NCBI GenBank assembly: GCA_009792885.1
Contig: WMCF01000029.1
Coordinates: 3,303,324 to 3,367,323 of the forward strand
Source of the DNA: Eremophila alpestris peregrina
Taxonomy: Eukaryota > Chordata > Aves > Passeriformes > Alaudidae
Direction: 5' to 3'
DNA: 64,000 nt
The position numbers and the translations under genes were made by a program. The notes beneath the pieces were generated by a model, which was not told the origin of the DNA, ran no database searches, and worked only from the letters and a program-made list of their open reading frames with translations. Numbering within the stretch: position 1 is the stretch's first letter; each line of letters begins with the position of its first letter. Positions 38,801 through 47,800 of the stretch are shown here, in pieces.

Positions 38801-41800
38801 AAGTATTTGGAGCTTTTTATAATACGGGAAATGAAGGAATTTGGAGGGAATTATAAAATTAACATACAAAAATTACTTAATATTAACAGTATAGAAACTC
38901 AGCCTTTAAGTCTAGTTGCACATTTGTTTAATTCCAGATTTCTGACTGGTATGTTTTTTGAGCTAGTTTTATATAGTATATATATGTATAATTTAATGTC
39001 CTTGACAGTCTTCTCCCCATAGCCTGTGCTTTCTATGTATCTACCTAGGAAGAACACTGCATCTACAAAGCAACCTGTGAAATGATGGTAGTGTGGGTGT
39101 AGAAAAGTTAGTTCACTTTTTGACCCATTCACACTTCAGAAGAAAAATTCTCAAACTTTCTAAAGAAAGATTCTGAGGTGGTAGTGAACTAGAATCCTGT
39201 GTTCTCACTCCTGTTGTCTTCAAAACTTTCTTTTTAAAGCTTATATTAGCATACCATTTTTGGGGCATTTTTATTATTTCTTAATGACTTAAAATTCTTC
39301 TATGCTGAAGCTTGAATATCTTTCTGTGGGAATTCTTCAAGTGAGGCAGGATTTCTGTAAGTAGTATGTGAGGAGAAAGGAGAAGGTGGCCTTCCTAATT
39401 CTGAGATATTTTCTTGGGGCAGGTGCTCCAGAGGGCTACAAGAAGGCTGAAACATTTGCCTTGGTTTAAATGTAGGTTTTGCATGAGCTCTGTATTTGCA
39501 GACAAGAAATCTGAGCTCCAAGTGGGAGCTTTGTATACACGTGCCTGTTTGTGCAAACATATGTGAGCCAGCTTGGCCTTGTTTAGGTTTTTAGATGGAA
39601 TTGTTAAATTGTATTGAATCTTCCTGTTTGGTAACTGTGGGTTTATTATAGAAAGAAGCTTGTGGATGCTTGTATCTGGCAGTGTAGCAGCTCTGAATCT
39701 TTTTATAACCTGTTGTCAAATCAGAGGCTTTAGAAGCCACTATTGTTAGTTTATGGCAGTGGGAGAGTAGGAAGAACCAGACTTTCTCTCATCCAGTCAC
39801 AGTTTAGACTCTGAATCTGGCAGTTATTTTAGATATTTAAAAACAAAGCTGGCACAAAAAGTTTTAAATGAGGTTGCCTCAGCCAAATTCACTGTACCTC
39901 AAGGCAGAATTGTCCTAGAAACTATTTTCTGTTGAAACTAAATTGGTATGAGGTCTGTAGGAAATTTGCTTGAGAAATAGGTGAGTATAAATGTGAAATT
40001 CAAGTCATCCACTTGTTTTTGCTGACCAGTCTTGCACATGGGTTTCCACCAACCTGTCACATAATAAACAGAAGAAAGCTTATACCACTGCTGTCTCTGA
40101 CCTTTAGAGAACTGTGTGCATGAGCATTGTCATAAAAAATGTGTTGAAAAGGCAGTAAGTGCATGCAGAATCATTATGTAGTAGGAGAAAGTTCTTTGCA
40201 GTGAGCATGGTTACAGACAGTTCCTCAGGGTTTAGGGCTATTAGAGTCGCCAGCAGCTCCTGAGTTTCTTCATGTTTGGCCCAAAGAAATATTTTTAAGT
40301 TACACATTTAAAGATGTGTTGTCTTGAGGGGGAGGAATAATCTGGTACTGTCTGTAGACTTTTTGTGCAGACTTGGAAGAAAAAGACAACCAAAAAAACC
40401 CACCAGAAAGCCCCACAAAAAAAATTCAGAACACCAAAACACAATTTATCCTTTAAAAACTCTACCTAGTTGCTGATTAGCAGGCATGTGCATGCACACA
40501 CATAGCTTGAAAAATTGAAATTACAAAATGCCAATCACATATGTATTTTTCAGTCTGGTTTCAGGTGCAGAGCCCACAGCACATCTTCAGAAAGAAGGCA
40601 GAGTTTGCAGAAGAGACATGAAAAGCCTTTAGGCGCGAGCCAGGCGGGCAGGGCAGAGCAGAGTCCTGAGCCTCTGTACTTTGAGGTACTGTTGGATGGA
40701 AACTCCTTCCACATAGCAGTGCCAGTTGTGTGTGGAATAAGTGATGTTCTCAATGAGAAGTTACAAAACATCTGGCTCCAAGAGGTGTTCATTCGAGGTC
40801 ACTAATTTATGAGATGGTCCTTTAATTGTGTACAGAAAGAGACTTGTATTTGGGTGTTGTGTAAAGTGCAGCGATTTAGAATACTCTGTGGTTGAGAGTT
40901 TAAATAAGCAGTCTTCAAGTAACTTTTTCTGTTCACTTGTGAATAGAAATTTTGTGTTTGCTGGTTTATCCCCTCTAATTGTAATAGAATATTTTTGTGT
41001 AAAAAAGAAAATCTCTCTTTTTTAAAAAAATTCTACTTTGATACAGAAGTGCTTTCCTAATTTTTCATTATTGTGTATTAGTGTCACTTAATCCCTTCTA
41101 GCTTATGTGGGACTTAGGGATTCAATTTGGTTTTTTTACCTTAAGCAGTTTCAGTCAATGCTCCTCAGGTGATTTTGGTTCCATCCTTTTTCTTCTTAAT
41201 TTCTGTATTGTTTAGGATGAAGATGAATTTCCAGAGCTAAATAGTGACAATGGCAGCAGCAAAAGTAGTAGCATCCAGCAAAAGATTTCTCCCAAAGTAG
41301 TAAGTAATTATTTTCTTTTATTGTCTTTTGAGACTATTCAGTTTGTGTAATTCTTTTATGAATCTCTGCTACAAGACTTACATTGCAATAATTGTGATGA
41401 TCTTGGGGTGTGTTACCAGCCTTGGTTGCTAAAGAAATACCAATTACAAGAAGTGGTGCAGGGAACCCATCTTAAAGAAAAAACTTCAGGATTTTTCCCT
41501 GCTAATGAGATTTTAGGATACATGTTACAGACACTCAGTATCACAGACTGTCTCCAGCTGGGACTGCTACATCATGATGCTTTCATGCAGACATCTCTTA
41601 AAATTGTTAAATCTAAATGAATGTAATTAAACATGTAGTAATGGTGTTAGTTTTTCTAAATCATTAGTTTGTGTGGTTTCTTTAATTTCAAACTGCATTG
41701 CTTTAAGGCTGTGGAAGCAGTTGTTGGCAAGGTACTTTTTTTAGAATGTGATCTACTTAAATACTTTGTTGCAGAACTGTGCCTATAGACTGCTTAATCT

Positions 41801-44800
41801 AATTGGCTGCTTTCCAGGATAGTCAAGTCCTATGTGAAATCCTGGGGAGGGGGAAATTCTTTATTTAGTAATCAGACTGGAGAACTTTCTGAAGCCATAA
41901 TTGGAGCTAAATAGAATAGCTTTCCCATACAAAAATTAAATGTAAATAAGTTTTATTAACTTGTGTCATCTAGCTGTAATTAATTAACTGACATAATCAA
42001 AGCCTTGAGTGATTTGATTTCTGAAATGCCCCTTATTTAGAGGTCTGGAGAGAAAGGTCTTTTAATTGTGGGTTTTTTTGCATTTTGTTTAAAATTCTAG
42101 TTGGATGACTTACCAGAGAATTCTCCAATCAACATAGTCCAGACTCCAATTCCCATTACAACCTCTGTACCAAAGCGTGCAAAAAGCCAGAAGAAGAAGG
42201 CCTTGGCTGCAGCCCTTGCAACAGCTCAAGAGTATTCAGAGATCAGCATGGAACAGAAAAAACTTCAAGTGTGTAGCACCCTGCCCACCCCCAGCATGTG
42301 GGCAAGAGGGGGATCAGTTACCTGTTGCTCCTCTTACTCTCTAATAGCAGTAATCTCTTTGTAAAGAGTGTTGCAGGCACCATTTATTTGTGTGATGTTC
42401 CTGTTGTAGGAGGCTTTATCCAAAGCAGCTGGGAAGAAGAGCAAGACCCCTGTTCAGCTGGATTTGGGTGACATGTTGGCAGCTCTTGAGAAGCAGCAGC
42501 AGGCAATGAAAGCTCGGCAGATCACCAACACCAGGCCTCTCTCTTACACAGGTATTTCTAATCTGCCACATTTTGTGCCATCATGAATGGGATTGATCTG
42601 AGCATCTTCAATGTTTCTCTTTCTGTCAAGTTTTGGCTTTTGAATACAAGCGTGATAAAAACCTGGAAAGATAATTTTTAATGCATTTATCAAGAAATTA
42701 CCTGTGCTGTCACCCTCTGAGCTGTAGTATGCAATGGGGAAAATCCATCTAGAACTGAGGCCAAATGTCTTTTAGAAAGACCTGCTATTCAAAACTCAGG
42801 ATTTGTGTCCTGAGAGTAATTCAGTGCTGAAATGAATATGTGAAAGGAACATCTACTAAAGATATTATGAAATACTCTTTGGAAGAGAGGATACCTATGA
42901 CTGTGATATGGTGGGATATGTCCCTAGGTTATTCTTCCCATTTCTGCTGTTTATGGTTTGAGCTCTCCTGACCCAGAGCTTTCTCAAATCACATTTGTTT
43001 CTTAAACTGTCCATTGTTTCTACCTTATGCTTTTACCATCCATAATGTCCAGTGGCAATGAATTCTAATCTTACTACATCCTGTGTGGAGAAACTTGTCT
43101 TTCTGCTGTGTTTTTTGGGGATGGGAGTCAGTATTAGGGTTTTTTTGTGCTCTAATTCCAAATTTTATTAGCTTTTACAGCCTTGGTATTATAAAGACTG
43201 AGCAGTCATTCCCTTCTTTCCTCTTCTGATTCTTAGATGTCTGTCAGGTCTCTGAAGAGTCCTAGTCTAGTTATTTAATACCAGAAATATCTTTTCTGAG
43301 AATCCCTATTGCATTTTCTGTACCTTTGTGTAGTTCTGCTGTATCCTTTTCGAAAGATCAGACATACACAGAATATTAGGTTATAGTTCCATCATTAATG
43401 TATACAATGGCTCAATTATGCTTTTTGGTTATGTCTGTATCAACACAGCATTAAATTAGCTTTTTTAATACTTGCTGCCAAATGCAGAATTGGCAGTTTT
43501 GTAATTACTTATTATAACCCCACCAATCTGATTCCTGAGCTCGTCTGTAGCCTGGAGTCCATCATTATGCACATAGTTACCATTTTCCTTCTGGTGTGTT
43601 GGTTCCTTTACCTGCTTTGAGTTTCAGCAGTGTTCAAACATTAATTCAAGTTGGCAAGGTTATATCAAACAAAGCTCAGCACAGAACTGTTGGCATTTCC
43701 ATTGGAGACAGCACTTGTTTTATTCTTTCTGGCAAAAGATCCACTTAACTACATGCTGCACTCTCTCATCTGTTTTGTCCTGTCAACTATTCAAGTCTTT
43801 AACAACTGAAAATCAATGTTTGGATAAATATTTGCAATTTGTCTTACCACAGTCATCTAACTAATAAAGCTACTTGTAGTCATTTGTGAGAGACCCCTTA
43901 CCATTTATTAAAAGAATTCCTGGAATCCACAGTTTCCTAAAACAAGAGTCTAAGTTGAAGAAAGCTTAAAACCATCTGGAAGCAACAATATCTGATGATG
44001 TAATTTTCCTGTCATTATGAACTGCTTTTTTCCAAGGAAGGAAAAAAATCTACTTAGAGAATTCATTGGTGGAAATTTGGAAAACAGTGTTGAAATAAAG
44101 CTGACATGTCTTTTGGTGAAACTAATATCTATCTTTCATTTAGTTGGCAGTGCTGCTCCCTTTCATACCAAAGAATCTGCCAGCAGAAAATCCTTAACAA
44201 AGGGACAGCCGTCTATGGGTTGCCTTAATCCTTTGGATTCGACTGCCCCAAAAGTGAAGAGAGGAAAAGAGAGAGAGATTGCAAAACTGAAACGTCCTAC
44301 AGCACTTAAAAAGGTAAAGGTGCCAGCCTTGGAGTGTTTTGAGTGGCCCACACTCATACTTCAAAAATGATTTAAAAAACCCTCTTATTTTCTTAGTTGA
44401 GGACCAGTTCCTATGAGCATAGGGCAAGGGAGTTAAGAGCTTCTGCCTCCAGTTCCTGCTGAACTGATGCCCTCTCTTTGGATCTGTGTAACATAACTTG
44501 TATATCTGCATAATCAGTTGAAGTTAACAAAAATGTATCTCAATACAGTTTGCAAGGGTGTTTTCTTTTTTAACTACAGGCACTAGGACATGTGGGAAAG
44601 CTTCCATAGTTTTTTCATGTGGCTGATTCCTAGTCTAGTGCAATGTAGGATGCTAACCTTAGTTTTTCCTGCTTGTTTTTATAGAGGTGGGTAAAGAACT
44701 TGAGGCAAACCCACACTTTTTGAGTCAACTTAGAAGTAATCAATTGCTTTTAGGTATGTGCAGAAGGAATTGAGTATACATATGGAGATCAGAGGGTAAA

Positions 44801-47800
44801 ATATAAAGAAGTGAGCCTTGAAAATGCAGACCTTTTTCTCACCTGCCTGTGATCTGAATTAGAGGAATTCACCTGTTCAGAAAAGTTTTCTAAACTTTTT
44901 TGTTGTCAAGACTTTTGTGTTGTTGCTATCCAACATGGGAGCAATACCAGTATATCCACTGCTATTTACCTTTGCACTTCCCTTTCTTTCATAGAAAGGA
45001 TTGTCCTTATTGAAGTACTTCATAAAGTTTACTGGTATGCCTACATAAGGTATTCTTTTACAGCCATGGGGATGAGGAATTGTTAGTAAGTGAATGTTAC
45101 CTGTCAGAAAGGAAGCTGGGAAAGTACTTAAACTATTGAAAGTACTATTTATATAGAAGTGTGTGAGTATTGAGTATTCCATCTGTAAAATGCTGCAGTG
45201 AAATACTCTTTGTGATCCAAGAGGAAACTGAAATGATTGCCAGGGTTTCTATCCTGGCATGAGTAGGAAGGTTCAAAACACGTTGCTTAACTTTGTGTTG
45301 TGTTCAGTGAAAGGGATGTTTTTCTTTATGGGCATCTCTAATTTCTGGATGCTGAGAGCTGTTGGTTTTGTCTCTAGATTATTTTGAAAGAGAGAGAAGA
45401 GAAGAAAGGCCGTTTATCAGCTGACCACAGCCTTCTGGGGTCTGATGAACAGAAAGAGGCTCATTTGAACTTGACTGCTGACCAGTCTCAGGAGCTGGCC
45501 TCTCAGGAAGGTTGGTCTCTATCTCTAGACACTCATCACTCCCCCTCAGCTGTACTAATCTGCTTATTTTCGTATCTTGTCTTTCTCTTATGCCACACAA
45601 TTTATTGTTGTTACCTTGTAGCTTTTTTTGACTTTATGGAATACTAGCTATTGAAATCCTCTTAATGCCTTGTCTGTCCCTCAGTTGTGGAAGGCTCAGT
45701 ACACTGTGGGTTCTCAGTGCATGATCTCCACACAGCATTTTAATCAGCTCAAGTGGTTATTCCCACCACACATCTGAGTTGATAGTATTTTTGATAAGCA
45801 ACCAAAATGTGACCTCTTGTCAGCCATGCTGTGTTGGTCACAGTACTTCTTAATGATGAGCATACTGAAAGTTTTCCAGATCTAGAAGTTGCAAACTCTA
45901 AATGGGGTTTTCCAGTTTGTTGAACATGTCAATCAGCTGCCATGTCTGGATTGTCAGTTTGCAGCAGCAGGCCTGAGCAACTAGAAAACTCCAGAGAATT
46001 TTCAATGTCTTCAACATGTTGGGGGCAGTGGGAGTGGGGGAAGGTGGTGTCTGTCAGGATTCCACATGTACTGCTTCATCACTTTTTCTTCTGAATGACC
46101 TGACTAGAGTGGGAAAGTCCTAGACATTCTAGGAATAAGTTAGTTGAGCATTTTATATATATAAATAGTAAGGAATTATTGGAAAGAGTAATAACATTAA
46201 AACAGGTTTTTTCTTCTGTTTGATTGATTTCCCAAAGTAAGCTCAAGATATTTTTTAAATGAATATCCAAATACTGCTTATTTATCCAGTCCCTGCTGGT
46301 TGGTGGATGTGTGTTCAGTTTTTCTCCCCTTTTCCCTACCCCTCTAGAAGGGGAGGGAAGAATAATGAATGCTTATTGTTTTCAAAATGGAATTTGGGCA
46401 AAGTAAGGGAGCAATAACACAAGAAGTGTGGTTCTGTTTGTTTTACATAAAAAATGTATTTGTATTCTATAATGTTTAAAAATTGCCTTTCAGAAACTGG
46501 TCTGAGTATGCCTAGTGATACTTCACTTTCTCCAGCAAGTCAGAATTCTCCCTACTGCATGACCCCAGTGTCACAGGGTTCACCTGCTAGTTCTGGAATA
46601 GGCAGCCCAATGGCATCTTCTGCAATAACCAAAATTCACAGCAAGAGATTCAGAGAGTAAGAGTTTTGCTTTATTAATATAAATTCAAGGCTTGCACTTC
46701 AGTCACCCTTGTGTTTTAAGTGTGGGTAGATTTAGTAGACTTAAGAGCTTAATGAATGTAAGCTTCCCTTTCAGAAATAGAAGGTTCTGCAAGTATTTTG
46801 TTTTCCCCTGTCACTTGTATTTGTACACACAATGTGTATATATGTACACACACTCACCTGAGACTTCTTTGGTTGCAACAGCAAATAAACAAGGTTGGGA
46901 GTATTCTCTGAAAAATATTTATTGAAGGAAGGCTTTGTATGCTTTGGATGGAAAAGGAAGGAATACTAAAGAATACTTAAAATACTGTAATAATACCTCT
47001 TAATGTGTTAGGGCTTTTTTATCAATGTATCTTTATAATGTACTACATTAGGGAGAAGAAAATTGCTTGAGGCACTTATTGCAGTATTTGTTTTTGCAGT
47101 ACTTTTAATCTTATTTTTGATTGGTTTCTTGAAGTAAGGGTTATTATTACAGATATTATAAAGATGTATTTTTAACTTACAGTTTGCAGTCTGTTTTCTG
47201 AATCCTTTTAGTAACTTCAGTAAAAGTTAAATAACTGTTCTGAGCAAGCAAAATTATTTTCATTTGCAAAAAGGCCAGTGGAAACGTTGGTTATGCTAAT
47301 ATTTGTGAAGCAGCAGTGCTGACACTTGTCAATGTTGCTTTGAATTGACAGATACTGTAACCAAGTGCTAAGTAAAGAAATAGATGAGTGTGTGACTCTG
47401 CTGTTGCAAGAGCTGGTCAGCTTCCAGGAGAGGATTTACCAGAAGGATCCCACGAGAGCCAAAGCCAGGAGGAGACTCGTCATGGGGTTGCGGGAGGTGA
47501 CCAAGCACATGAAACTAAACAAGATCAAGTGTGTGATCATCTCCCCCAACTGTGAAAAAATCCAGTCAAAAGGTATAAATGATAAAAACACTTGTGCACT
47601 TGGCTCTTTTCAGTTTTCTTGTGCTGATTAGATGTGTTAATTAGCAAGGTTAGAAGCATTTGTTACTAGGCATGATGTAACATTTCCAGACTCCAACTGG
47701 GTAATTGCCATTCCACATTTATTCTTTTCTTCTCCAGTCTGGAAGAAACTTGTTCATGAGGGGTGAAAAGGTTAAAGAAAAATAGATATTGTAGAATTGC

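Larger units (their letters stand above)
38776..42100 (+). other. SECISBP2L: SECISBP2L introns 7-9
   Basis: AT-rich intronic DNA (1.8, 0.5 and 0.8 kb) around exons 8 and 9. The open frames seen are read-through from the exons or chance; no repeat family was recognised. Confidence 0.6.
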
